A stretch of 64,000 bases of DNA from Acidobacteriota bacterium. GTDB taxonomy: Bacteria > Acidobacteriota > Thermoanaerobaculia > Multivoradales > J023. How positions within the stretch are numbered: the stretch's first letter is position 1; every line of letters starts with the position of its first letter. The stretch lies in contig JAJCXR010000041.1 of the NCBI GenBank assembly GCA_029263315.1, positions 62,001 through 126,000 of the forward strand, read 5' to 3'. Below, one piece after another: positions 1-8,414 of the stretch. The position numbers were made by a program, and so were the translations under genes. The notes beneath the pieces were generated by a model, which worked only from the letters and a program-made list of their open reading frames with translations, did no database searches and had not been told where the DNA came from.

Positions 1-1
1 T

Positions 2-412
2 CGGCAGACCATCGAATCGGCCGCCGAACGGCTGGTGGACGCCGGCTTGACGGTTTCGCTCTTCATCGATCCGGCGCCGCGGCAGCTGGCAATCCTCTCG
101 GAGCTCAGCCCCGACCTGGTGGCCGGTTTCGAGATCAACACCGACTCCTACACCCAGGCCAAAGCCGGCGCACGTCGTCTCGAGCTGGACAACATCCGCC
201 GCATCGCCGAGTTGGGAGCGCAGCACGGTTTCCGCGTTTTTGCAGGCCATGGATTGACCACTGAAAACGTCGTCGAGATCGCCGCCCTGGCGGAGATCGA
301 AGAGCTCAACATCGGCCATTGGCTGGTCAGTCGGGCGGTGCTTGTCGGCTTCATCGCGGCGGTCGAAGAGATGTTGGCGGCCATGCAGTCCGGCCGCTCA
401 CGCTTGGGCTGA
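2..412 (+). CDS. pdxJ: Pyridoxine 5'-phosphate synthase, C-terminal part
   Basis: The frame is open from the first bases of the window, so only the C-terminal part of about 136 residues is present. PdxJ condenses 1-deoxyxylulose 5-phosphate with 3-amino-2-oxopropyl phosphate to make pyridoxine 5'-phosphate, the last ring-forming step of vitamin B6 synthesis. The visible part carries the family's C-terminal landmarks: FEINTDSY, FAGHGLTTENV and EELNIGHWLVSRAV, which shape the phosphate-binding end of the TIM barrel. The next gene starts 7 bases after the stop, so the two are probably co-transcribed. The identification is firm; the N-terminus lies outside the window. Confidence 0.93.
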   Translation, partial: RQTIESAAERLVDAGLTVSLFIDPAPRQLAILSELSPDLVAGFEINTDSYTQAKAGARRLELDNIRRIAELGAQHGFRVFAGHGLTTENVVEIAALAEIEELNIGHWLVSRAVLVGFIAAVEEMLAAMQSGRSRLG

Positions 413-419
413 AACGACC

Positions 420-1082
420 ATGTTGTCTACCGACCTCCGAGCCTCCTCACCGGCAACGCTGGCTCACCTCGGTAGTCTCCTGCTGTGCCTAGTCTGGCTC
501 GGCGCCTGCGCCAGCCAACATCTCGAGCGTCCCGCCCCCGGCGCCACCCAACGGGGCGTCGCCTCCTGGTACGGCAAACCCTTCCACGGTCGTGCCACCG
601 CCAGCGGTGAAATCTACGATATGCACGGGCTGACCGCAGCCCACCGTCAGTTGCCCTTGGGCACCCGGATTGCGGTGCACAACCTCGACAACGGTCGCCA
701 AGTCGAGCTGCGCATCAACGACCGTGGGCCCTTCATCCGCGGCCGCATCCTGGATTTGTCCTTCGGCGCCGCCAAGGTCCTGGGGGTCGTCGGGCCGGGT
801 CTAGCCAGGGTGGAAATTCGCATTCTAGAGATCGGCGAGGGGCGGTCCGGGCCAGGGCTCAACAGCCGTTTCACCGTACAGCTCGGCGCCTTCAGCAAGC
901 GCCAAAACGCCATCGCCCTGATGCGCAAAGCAGCCAAGCACCACGAGGGCGTCGAGGTGGACTCCAAAGGCGACGTCCACCGGGTGCGGCTCGGTCTGTT
1001 CAGCAGCCAGACGGCGGCCGAAGAGCTGCGCCGTCAGCTCATGGCGGAGGGATTTGATGCCTTGGTGATCGTCTTGCCTTGA
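420..1082 (+). CDS. rlpA: RlpA-like septal ring lytic transglycosylase lipoprotein with SPOR domain
   Basis: This 220-residue protein starts with a signal sequence ending in a lipobox (L-G-A-C, Cys30), so it is probably a lipoprotein. A double-psi beta-barrel domain follows (about residues 46-135, with ASWYG and INDRGPF), then a SPOR domain (about 150-220, with FTVQLGAF and VRLGLF) of the type that binds denuded septal glycan. RlpA proteins cleave naked glycan strands during cell separation. I chose the ATG at 420 over an earlier in-frame start because the signal peptide begins there and it follows pdxJ directly. The stop faces the stop of the DHH gene 44 bases away, with no clear terminator hairpin between them. 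Confidence 0.9.
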   Translation: MLSTDLRASSPATLAHLGSLLLCLVWLGACASQHLERPAPGATQRGVASWYGKPFHGRATASGEIYDMHGLTAAHRQLPLGTRIAVHNLDNGRQVELRINDRGPFIRGRILDLSFGAAKVLGVVGPGLARVEIRILEIGEGRSGPGLNSRFTVQLGAFSKRQNAIALMRKAAKHHEGVEVDSKGDVHRVRLGLFSSQTAAEELRRQLMAEGFDALVIVLP

Positions 1083-1126
1083 CCGGTCAGCACCTCCGCC
1101 TTTTTGTCACCCAGCATCCGTGCCCC

Positions 1127-2020
1127 TCAACCATTGGCCTTGAGCTCGGCGACGATCATCTGAATTTGCGGATCGTGGTCGGAGGTGAGCTTGATGCTTC
1201 CCGCCCCTTGGTGCCCGCCCCCACCGTAGCGCGCTGCCAGGGCACCGACGTTGGTCTGGCAAGTGCGATTGAGGATGCTGTGGCCGAGGGTCAACATGGC
1301 GAATTCTCGACCGGGTCCCCACTGCACACGGGCCGCCACGTTGATGTGGGGGAAGAGGGCAAAGACCAGGAAACGATTGCCCACAGGGACACGCTCAAGG
1401 GCTCGAAAATCTGTCAGCACGACGTTGTCCTCGACCCGACTGAGGTCCTTGAGGGCAGCGTGCAGCTGGATGTCTTCCTCTTCCAGGCGCCGACAACGCC
1501 GCGCCACCTCCGGGTGGAACATGACCTCATCGAGGGGTGGGTTCTTGCGTAGCAAATGCACCAAGGCGATGAAGTACTCATCAAAATCACCCAGACCGCT
1601 GCGCCCGTCGATGGTGAACCCGAGCTTGATGTAACCCTGGGGATCGAGGATATCGTCGAGGCTGAGGTTGGCCGAGTCGAGGCGATCCGTCTCCGCCACC
1701 AGGGGCTCGAACTGCGGCCATTTGGTGGGCCCATCGTAGTAGTCATATACCAAGCGCGCAGCCGACGGCGCCTGGCCGAAGGAGCCCTTGAAGTCTTCCA
1801 TCGGGGTCGCCGGAGCCGCCGTGTGGAGGTGGTGATCGAACCACATGGCGCAGCCGTCTTGATAGGGCAGATTGGCGATGATATCGCCGCTGTCGATGGG
1901 AACCTTGCCCTCGGTGAGCATCTGGGGATGGGTGAGCAGGATCTTGTCGATCTTCTCGTTCAGGCTGATCAATACGGCACAGGTCAAGCCGTCGAGATCA
2001 CCCCGTGTCACTAATCGCAT
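1127..2020 (-). CDS. DHH/DHHA1 family phosphoesterase (exopolyphosphatase-like)
   Basis: The 297-residue protein has an N-terminal RGDLDG motif (residues 6-11), a D-H-H triad at residues 62-64 and a C-terminal GGGGHQGAG segment typical of DHHA1 domains. DHH phosphoesterases use two divalent metals to hydrolyse phosphodiester or phosphoanhydride bonds. Known substrates include polyphosphate, nanoRNA, pAp and cyclic dinucleotides, and the sequence alone does not pick one. It lies 3 bases downstream of the ddl gene on the same strand, so the two are likely co-transcribed. The family is clear and the substrate is not. Confidence 0.82.
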   Translation of the reverse strand: MRLVTRGDLDGLTCAVLISLNEKIDKILLTHPQMLTEGKVPIDSGDIIANLPYQDGCAMWFDHHLHTAAPATPMEDFKGSFGQAPSAARLVYDYYDGPTKWPQFEPLVAETDRLDSANLSLDDILDPQGYIKLGFTIDGRSGLGDFDEYFIALVHLLRKNPPLDEVMFHPEVARRCRRLEEEDIQLHAALKDLSRVEDNVVLTDFRALERVPVGNRFLVFALFPHINVAARVQWGPGREFAMLTLGHSILNRTCQTNVGALAARYGGGGHQGAGSIKLTSDHDPQIQMIVAELKANG

Positions 2021-2023
2021 GGC

Positions 2024-3115
2024 TCAGCTCCCATCTCGCTCGGACAGTTCCCTAATCCAGCTTTTGATACCTTGGTCCATAAATCGCTGCCGACCATGAC
2101 GCTCCACCGCCAGCTGCACCAGATCATCGACCAGACGTGGCAACGGACGCCCCGAAAGCTCCCACAGCTGCGGATACATGGAGATGGAGGTGAAACCCGG
2201 CAGGGTGTTAATCTCGTTGATGAAAAAGCTGCCGTCGCCGTTGGCCAGCAGGAAATCGACGCGCGCCATGCCGTATCCCGAGACGACCTCAAAGGCTCGG
2301 ATGGCCGTTTGTCGGAGCTCTGCCGCCACCTCCGCCGCCAGCTCCGCCGGCGCCAAGAGGCGCGCCCCATCGTCCAGGTATTTGTCGGCGTAGTCGTAAA
2401 AGGCGGCGCCGGGCACGATCTCGCCGATCACCGAGGCCTCAAAGGCCCCCGGTTTGCCGAGCACCGCCACCTCTAGCTCGCGCCCTACAATGCCGCATTC
2501 CACCACCACCTGATCGTCGAAACGTAACGCATGCTCGATGGCGTCGCGCAGCTCAGCGTCTTGATCGACGCGACGGATGCCGACGCTGGAACCGCCGATA
2601 CTGGGCTTGACGAACCAGGGCATGGGCAATCGCCGGACGCGCCGCAACACCCCTTCGGCGCTGTCGGCCATCGCCTCGCGGGTCACGTACTCGGCGTCCA
2701 CCACCGGCAGATCTTGAGCTTCTAGAAGCCGCTTGGCGATGGCCTTGTCCATGCAGACGGCGCTGCAGGTCACACCGGGACCGACATAGGGCAAATCGAG
2801 CATTTCGCACAGCCCTTGCAGCGTGCCGTCCTCCCCCCAGGTGCCGTGGACGATGGGGAACAGCACCTCGCAGTCGCAAGTCAGCAAGCGCTCCATGGTC
2901 CTGGCCACCGGCAACCCGACGGCGTCGAGGCGGTCCACTCGCCCCGCCAAGGCCGCTGCCGCAGCCGTTTCGTCCACCCAGCAACCGTCCGTCGCCAGCC
3001 CCAGGGGCACCACGGTGTGCCCCGCCTGCTGCAATCCCTGCGCAATCGTCCTGGCCGAGGTGATCGACACCTTGTGCTCGACGCTACGACCCCCGAAGAT
3101 CAAACCGACTCGCAT
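2024..3115 (-). CDS. ddl: D-alanine--D-alanine ligase
   Basis: This 363-residue ATP-grasp enzyme joins two D-alanines for peptidoglycan precursors. Family features are the N-terminal FGGRSVEH motif, the central FVKPSIGGSSVGI ATP-binding segment, the omega-loop region around FYDYADKYLDDGA, and the C-terminal INEINTLPGFT metal and substrate loop. The start at 3115 is preferred over an in-frame codon at 3130 because GAGGAGG lies 7 bases before it. The Y-x-Y pattern in the omega loop suggests the D-Ala-D-Ala rather than the D-Ala-D-Lac type, which is an inference. It sits directly upstream of the DHH phosphoesterase gene. Confidence 0.92.
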   Translation of the reverse strand: MRVGLIFGGRSVEHKVSITSARTIAQGLQQAGHTVVPLGLATDGCWVDETAAAAALAGRVDRLDAVGLPVARTMERLLTCDCEVLFPIVHGTWGEDGTLQGLCEMLDLPYVGPGVTCSAVCMDKAIAKRLLEAQDLPVVDAEYVTREAMADSAEGVLRRVRRLPMPWFVKPSIGGSSVGIRRVDQDAELRDAIEHALRFDDQVVVECGIVGRELEVAVLGKPGAFEASVIGEIVPGAAFYDYADKYLDDGARLLAPAELAAEVAAELRQTAIRAFEVVSGYGMARVDFLLANGDGSFFINEINTLPGFTSISMYPQLWELSGRPLPRLVDDLVQLAVERHGRQRFMDQGIKSWIRELSERDGS

Positions 3116-3236
3116 CCGTATCCTCCTCAATGTGTCCCGACAATATCAGCCTCGGCGGGCCAGGTGGCATCAACCTTGGCGGGTCACACGGCGAACGATG
3201 CAGCGGTCGTCAAGCGGTCCCCTGCGCTTCGGGATC

Positions 3237-4895
3237 TCAGGGAAAGGCCAGCAGGAAGGTGATCGCCACCGTTCCCCTGGCCACCTGACCTTGCTCGTCG
3301 ACGATCTCGTACTTGAAGAGGTCTGACTTGGAACCCGAAGATGTCGGTGTGTACACGATCTCGTCGTTGTTGGCGCGAGACACGGTCCCGTACAGTGGAG
3401 CCAAAACGATCGGCTGGTTCTTCAGCCAGATCGCTCCGCCTCCCGGCGAATGATCGTTGGCGGTCACCGGAATGACCACCGGCTCGCCATCTCCGGTGCT
3501 CGTATGAAGGATTGCGACCGCTTCGTCACGGACGGCCACCGGCGGTCCCCCTGGATCCGAGACTCCCACCTTGAAAGTCGTCCTCAAGTAGCCGGCCAAC
3601 GGATCCGGGGACCGACCGTTAGTGACCGCGATCTCCAGGGCGTGGAGCCCCTCGGACAGCCCGGAGATGTCGAAGCTCCCGGAAAAGCCGCTGAAGGGAT
3701 CGCAGTTGGCGGGGTCGACCCCCGAGTCACACAGCTCGGGAGCCCATAGATTGAGCTCAAAATCAAAGGCGTCACGGCGCTGGCCGTCGATGAACACCCC
3801 GACTTCCTGGATGCCCTCCGTGGCCTCCCAAGCCCAGCCACGAACCTCGAGCGTGCCGGAGACCACCTGCTCTGGTTTGGGATGAGCGAGAACAATCCGA
3901 GGTCCGAAGTAGAACTGGGGATGGATGGGTGGTGGCCAGGGCAAGCCTTCGCCGCCCCCCAGAGGGGTGATGCCTATCGGAAAGCAGACGTAGTTAGCCT
4001 GGCGAGAGGTCGTCGTGATCCAGACTTCGCCGTCGAAGTACGTCGTGTTCTGGTCCCAGCTCAGCCAGCCGCACACCGAGCGCTCCAACGGCCAAGGAAT
4101 ATTGGGCATCGAACAGTACTCGTTGAAGATGCAACGCTCGTCCCGATCCAGGGCCGCCAGGGGATCGGCAGGATCGTAAACGCTTTGCAAGAAGTCGCAC
4201 TCTTCCTGCGTGACAGTCCTCGGACTGGGGTCGGTGAACAGATCCGCGTCGCCATCCATGTAGCTCTGAGGGCAGTCGTTGTGCTCTAACCCCAAGGCAT
4301 GGCCGAGCTCATGGGTGATCATGCGGTCGAGGTATTGGCCGTAGGTGATGAATGTCTTCTTAAGATCCGCAACATCCCCGTAGTAGCGATAGACGGTAAG
4401 CTTGACGCGGCCGCTCTCCTTGAATGTTTCTGTCTGCGCAGGAGCTGCACAGTCAAGTGAGCTGTCCCATGGGCATTCGTTGGTGCTCGGATCCCGTCCA
4501 GGATTGTAAACGATGTCGATATCGAAAGAGCTCGGCAAATTCACACCATAATTCGGAACCATCGTTGGATAGTCATTACCGACCGTCCCTTCGCAAGCCT
4601 CGTTCCAGTTAGCCTTTGCAGTACCTACGGCAAGCTCCATTTTGGCCTGAATATCTTCAACCGTCTCGCCAGTTTCGCCATCTGACTCACTGTCTGGAAA
4701 ATCCGAGGAATAGAAGCTGACTTGGGCATAACTTCTACCATTGTTGATCGGATTCATACCGAGCTCAGGCTCGAGGGCCGGTGAACAAGCTTGCGCTCTG
4801 ACTAGAGCCACCGGGGAACAGCAACAGAGAATGCATGCCAGGCCCAAGATTTTGAAGCCAGATCCTGATCCTAGCCGCCTATTAACCTCATTCAT
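3237..4895 (-). CDS. Secreted matrixin-like zinc metalloprotease with Ig-like and cadherin-like C-terminal domains
   Basis: The 552-residue protein has an N-terminal signal peptide (hydrophobic to about residue 35) and a metzincin zinc site HELGHALGLEH at about residues 195-205. Residues 335-445 look like an Ig-like stalk (VSGTLEVRGWAW, VGVFIDGQ). The last hundred residues (PVTANDHSPGGG, PLYGTV, IVYTPT) resemble cadherin-like adhesion repeats. It is presumably an exported peptidase. The ATG at 4895 overlaps the end of the upstream secreted-protein gene (stop at 4888), so translation is probably coupled. The gene is AT-richer than its housekeeping neighbours. A decayed copy of its 3' end lies at 5745-5893. 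Confidence 0.82.
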   Translation of the reverse strand: MNEVNRRLGSGSGFKILGLACILCCCSPVALVRAQACSPALEPELGMNPINNGRSYAQVSFYSSDFPDSESDGETGETVEDIQAKMELAVGTAKANWNEACEGTVGNDYPTMVPNYGVNLPSSFDIDIVYNPGRDPSTNECPWDSSLDCAAPAQTETFKESGRVKLTVYRYYGDVADLKKTFITYGQYLDRMITHELGHALGLEHNDCPQSYMDGDADLFTDPSPRTVTQEECDFLQSVYDPADPLAALDRDERCIFNEYCSMPNIPWPLERSVCGWLSWDQNTTYFDGEVWITTTSRQANYVCFPIGITPLGGGEGLPWPPPIHPQFYFGPRIVLAHPKPEQVVSGTLEVRGWAWEATEGIQEVGVFIDGQRRDAFDFELNLWAPELCDSGVDPANCDPFSGFSGSFDISGLSEGLHALEIAVTNGRSPDPLAGYLRTTFKVGVSDPGGPPVAVRDEAVAILHTSTGDGEPVVIPVTANDHSPGGGAIWLKNQPIVLAPLYGTVSRANNDEIVYTPTSSGSKSDLFKYEIVDEQGQVARGTVAITFLLAFP

Positions 4896-5679
4896 GATCA
4901 AGCTCTTGACGAATCTGTGCGAGCGTCAAATTGGGATCGGTCTTGAAGACTGTGCGACGGGGGGAGTAATGGACAACTCCATCGACAAGCTTGAAATAAA
5001 GCCCATCGTGAGTCTCAATATGCCCTTCATTCCATTTGTCGACGTATCCAGCAACGATGAATTGATCGCCGAGCTCGAAATCGAGGACGCCTGCAGGCTC
5101 GTAAGAGCAGAGGCTATATGGACCCACCTCCAGCTCTCCCCAGGGCAGCCTGATCGTTATGAGATCTCCTTCTGAAAGGGTGTTGCTTTTATCCTTGAGA
5201 ACCTCTTCAATACGTATAAACACCAGCGTATTGACCATGCTGGAGAAATTCCAACTCACAGACTCCGCTTCGACTCGTCCTACCATGCTGGAGGGTCTGG
5301 TTTGAATTCGGTCAAGGGCTGTCTCGCTCCCGGGTACAGTCTTGGCGCCAGGCCGAGTTGGATCGGGATAGCCTTGTAGATTTGTGCCGGTAGAAAGTGA
5401 GCAACCTTGGCGCATGCTGCGCTGACTCGCATCGAGCTCTTCGACAAATGCGCTCCACTGCTCCGCAGGAATACCCAAGGTCTCCGGAGATTCCGCACTG
5501 GCGCCAAGCAATGCGGCCCTGAGTCGCGAAGGCGATACCATGACAAGATCCCGCCCATCCTCGCCGTTCCACATGTAGATATTCTTTTCGTAGGGATTCT
5601 CTTGCGCTTCCACACTCGGCGGGAACGAGAAGAGGAAGACGGCGGCGACGATCCAGATGCAATAACTCTTGAAAATCAT
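4888..5679 (-). CDS. Secreted protein of unknown function (paralogue A)
   Basis: I do not recognise a named family for this 263-residue protein. It has a classical signal peptide (cleavage near VEA-QENPYEKN) and then a soluble region with few cysteines. It is clearly paralogous along its whole length to the product of 5850-6680; shared blocks include QENPYEKNIYMW, LPWGELE.GPYSLCSY, FKLVDGVV and DPNLTL..(I/V)RQEL. The middle part (VGRVEAESVSWNF, LVFIRIEEVLK) looks like a beta-rich domain. GGAG lies just before the ATG at 5679. Its stop overlaps the metalloprotease start, which points to a functional pair, perhaps a protease and its partner or inhibitor; that role is speculative. Confidence 0.72.
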   Translation of the reverse strand: MIFKSYCIWIVAAVFLFSFPPSVEAQENPYEKNIYMWNGEDGRDLVMVSPSRLRAALLGASAESPETLGIPAEQWSAFVEELDASQRSMRQGCSLSTGTNLQGYPDPTRPGAKTVPGSETALDRIQTRPSSMVGRVEAESVSWNFSSMVNTLVFIRIEEVLKDKSNTLSEGDLITIRLPWGELEVGPYSLCSYEPAGVLDFELGDQFIVAGYVDKWNEGHIETHDGLYFKLVDGVVHYSPRRTVFKTDPNLTLAQIRQELDHE

Positions 5680-5744
5680 ACCAACTCCTGATTTGGGAAA
5701 AGTTCAGTTATATTTATACCACCGTTTCTGTCGATCTCGGAGGA

Positions 5745-5893
5745 CCATGGGGCGAACGAGACGGTCAGGCGACGAGTCGCCCTGCACTTCGGGATCTCAG
5801 GGAAAGGCCAGCAGGAACGTGATCGCCACCGTTCCCCTGGCCACCTGCCTTACTCGTCGTTGGCGGTGACCGGAATGACGACCGGCTCACCAC
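5745..5893 (-). pseudogene. Decayed 3' remnant of a second copy of the metalloprotease gene
   Basis: Bases 5781-5850 match 3227-3288, the 3' end of the metalloprotease gene including its stop codon, almost perfectly. Bases 5856-5893 match 3451-3490, an internal part of the same gene encoding GEPVVIPVTAND. The roughly 160 bases between these two parts in the intact gene are missing here, and so is everything upstream. The remnant is therefore what is left of a full second protease gene after at least two deletions. Its internal part is now fused in frame to the end of paralogue B. Confidence 0.82.
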
Positions 5894-6680
5894 CGCGGTG
5901 AAGCTCTTGGCGAACCCGATCGAGTGTCAAGTTGGGATCGGCTTTGTAATTGGCACGGCGGGGCGAATGAGTGACAACACCATCGACGAGCTTGAAATAG
6001 AATGCGTCGTTCGTCTCGATATGGGCTTCGTTCCACTGATCGACGTTTCCGGTGACGATAAATTCATCTCCCAGCTCGATCTCGAAAGCTCCTTCGGGCT
6101 GGTACGAACACAAGCTGTACGGCCCAATCTCCAACTCGCCCCAAGGTAGGAGAATAGTGACCAGATCCCCCAACGATAGGGAAGCGCTTTCATTTTTGAG
6201 AATCTCTTCGACTCGGAAGAAAACCAGCGTTCTCACGGAGCTGAAAAAATTCCAACTGGCGACTTCAGCCTCGACGTTGCCGACGATCACAGTTGGCTGA
6301 GATCGAATGGGTGCCAGCGCTGTCTGGGTGCCAGGCGCAGGTCTCTCGCCGGGATTGTCGGGATGGGGATAGGAGTAGAGCTCAGTGGCCGTCGAGAAAC
6401 TGCATTGCTTTTTGCCCAACTTCTGACTGTAAGCCAACTGCTCGACGAAGAGCGCCCATCGATCCATCGGCACGCCTAGCGTGTCCGAAGATTCTCCGTT
6501 GACGCTCAGCAAGGCGTTCTTCAGCCGCGAAGGCGGTACCATCACGAGATTGCGCCCATCCACACCGTCCCACATGTAGATATTCTTTTCGTAGGGATTC
6601 TCTTGCGCTTCTAAACTCGGCAGGAACGAGAGGAGGAAGACGACGCCGACGATCCAGCTCCAATGATTCTTGAATATCAA
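5850..6680 (-). CDS. Secreted protein of unknown function (paralogue B) with a fused protease-derived tail
   Basis: This is the 276-residue paralogue of the protein at 4888-5679, with the same signal peptide and landmark motifs (QENPYEKNIYMW, LPWGELEIGPYSLCSY). Where paralogue A begins with ATG, the aligned position here is TTG (6680) behind the same GGAG ribosome site, so I take TTG as the start; longer upstream starts would run into serA. The natural end (RQEL) is followed by GGEPVVIPVTANDE, a stretch derived from the deleted metalloprotease gene, so the C-terminus is a deletion scar. Expression may be reduced by the TTG start. Confidence 0.68.
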   Translation of the reverse strand: MIFKNHWSWIVGVVFLLSFLPSLEAQENPYEKNIYMWDGVDGRNLVMVPPSRLKNALLSVNGESSDTLGVPMDRWALFVEQLAYSQKLGKKQCSFSTATELYSYPHPDNPGERPAPGTQTALAPIRSQPTVIVGNVEAEVASWNFFSSVRTLVFFRVEEILKNESASLSLGDLVTILLPWGELEIGPYSLCSYQPEGAFEIELGDEFIVTGNVDQWNEAHIETNDAFYFKLVDGVVTHSPRRANYKADPNLTLDRVRQELHRGGEPVVIPVTANDE

Positions 6681-6744
6681 ATCAACTCCCCATTGCACCG
6701 CGACCTCACATACCCGTAGCACCGCGACGGCTGATGAGCTTCTC

Positions 6745-8325
6745 TCAGATAACTCCCACGTCCACAGCACTGGCGGTGCGTACCGAGGCCAATTGCCGCA
6801 CTTTGGTCAACATTTCGGCAGTGGGCTCTTGGTCGACACGGATCACCGCCATGGCTTGGTCGCTCTCGGCCCGGCGCGCCAGATGGATCTCGGCAATGTT
6901 GATCCCCGCATTGCCCAACAGGGTGCCCAACTGGCCGACAACACCGGGAACGTCGTCATTGCGCACCACCAAGAGATGGGCCTTGGGCAGGAACGAGACT
7001 TGGTAGTCGTCGATCTTCACCACCCTGGGCTCTCGACCGAAAAACAGCGTACCGACTATGCAAACGGCGCCTTCATCACCGGCCAACTCCAAGCTGACGA
7101 GATTGGGGTAGGTGGTGGTATCGCCGGACTTGGCCTGGATGACTTCGATGCCTCGGTCGTCGGCCGATCGCTCAGCGTTGACATAATTGACGGCAACGCC
7201 CAAATATCGGCTCAGGACACCGCGCACGGCGGCCACCTTCATCGAGTCGAGCAACGCATCTTCAATGGCGTTGAAGGTCACTGTCAGACGGTCGGGGGCC
7301 CCCACCAGCAGGGCGCTGGCCAGTTGGCCGAGCTTCTCCGCCAAACGCAAATAGGGCTCACTGCTGTTGCCCGCCGGACGAAACGGCAGGTTGACCGCCG
7401 TCACCGCCAACGAGCCCTCCAGGGCACGCACCACCATGCGGGCGGTCTCGGTGGAGATGCGCACTTGCGCCTCCCGTGTCTGCGCCCCCAGATGGGGGGT
7501 GGCCACCACCCGAGGGTGGCGGGCCAGGGCGTAGTCCGTCGGCGGCTCCTTGGCGAAGACATCGATGCCGGCGCCGGCGACACGTCCCTCCTCGAGGGCT
7601 TGCAGCAGGGCTTCTTCGTCCACCACGCCGCCGCGGGCACAATTGACCAACAGGGCACCGGGTTTGATCTTGCCGATGCGCTCGGCGTCGAGCAACATGC
7701 GGGTGTCGTCGGTCAAGGGCACGTGCAGGGTGAGGATATCCGCCTCCTGCAAGAGGGCGTCGAGGGTACGGGCCTCGGCATTCTCCTTGCGGACCATGTC
7801 GGCGTCGAGGAAAGGATCGTAGGCCAAGATCTGCATCTCGAAGGCGCGGGCGCGGCGGGCCACTTGACGGCCGATGCGGCCGAAACCGATCACCCCCAGC
7901 TTCTTGCCTTGCAGCTCGGCACCGACGAACTTCTTACGATTCCAGTTGCCCGCCTTGATGTCGGCATCGGCGATGGCCACATTTCGGGCCACCGCCAGCA
8001 TCAGGGCAAAGGTGTGCTCGGTGGCCGACAGCTGGTTGGCGGTGGGGGCATTGACCACCAGGATACCCAACTCGGTGGCGGTCTCCACATCGACGTTGTC
8101 GACCCCGATACCGGCTCGGCCAACAACCCGCAGATTGGCGCCGGCCCGCAACAGCTCGGCGGTCACCTGGGTGCCACTGCGGACCACCAATGCGTCGTAG
8201 TCTGCGATCAGCTCCGGCAGGCGCTGCTTCTCCTCCGCCGTCACTTCCTTCACATCATGCCCCGACTCTCGCAACATGGCGAGGCCGGTCGGCTCCAAGG
8301 GGTCGGTCACCAAAATTCGATACAT
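6745..8325 (-). CDS. serA: D-3-phosphoglycerate dehydrogenase
   Basis: The 526-residue long-form enzyme oxidises 3-phosphoglycerate with NAD to start serine synthesis. The nucleotide-binding GxGxxG motif is GFGRIG at residues 147-152. The active-site segments NCARGGVVDEEAL and ATPHLGAQT follow. An intervening ASB-type domain occupies roughly 315-445, and a C-terminal ACT domain (VPGVVGQLGTLLGNAGINI) suggests allosteric control by serine. The length matches the type with both regulatory domains. It lies downstream of a class V aminotransferase on the same strand, an arrangement that fits the first two steps of serine synthesis. Confidence 0.95.
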   Translation of the reverse strand: MYRILVTDPLEPTGLAMLRESGHDVKEVTAEEKQRLPELIADYDALVVRSGTQVTAELLRAGANLRVVGRAGIGVDNVDVETATELGILVVNAPTANQLSATEHTFALMLAVARNVAIADADIKAGNWNRKKFVGAELQGKKLGVIGFGRIGRQVARRARAFEMQILAYDPFLDADMVRKENAEARTLDALLQEADILTLHVPLTDDTRMLLDAERIGKIKPGALLVNCARGGVVDEEALLQALEEGRVAGAGIDVFAKEPPTDYALARHPRVVATPHLGAQTREAQVRISTETARMVVRALEGSLAVTAVNLPFRPAGNSSEPYLRLAEKLGQLASALLVGAPDRLTVTFNAIEDALLDSMKVAAVRGVLSRYLGVAVNYVNAERSADDRGIEVIQAKSGDTTTYPNLVSLELAGDEGAVCIVGTLFFGREPRVVKIDDYQVSFLPKAHLLVVRNDDVPGVVGQLGTLLGNAGINIAEIHLARRAESDQAMAVIRVDQEPTAEMLTKVRQLASVRTASAVDVGVI

Positions 8326-8414
8326 GATTTTATTCCCAATGGCGCATCACGCCAGGTTGTGTTCTCTTCTCTAGGAGAGACCTCGCGGCCTCCCTCGATG
8401 GGCGGCGGCGGGCC

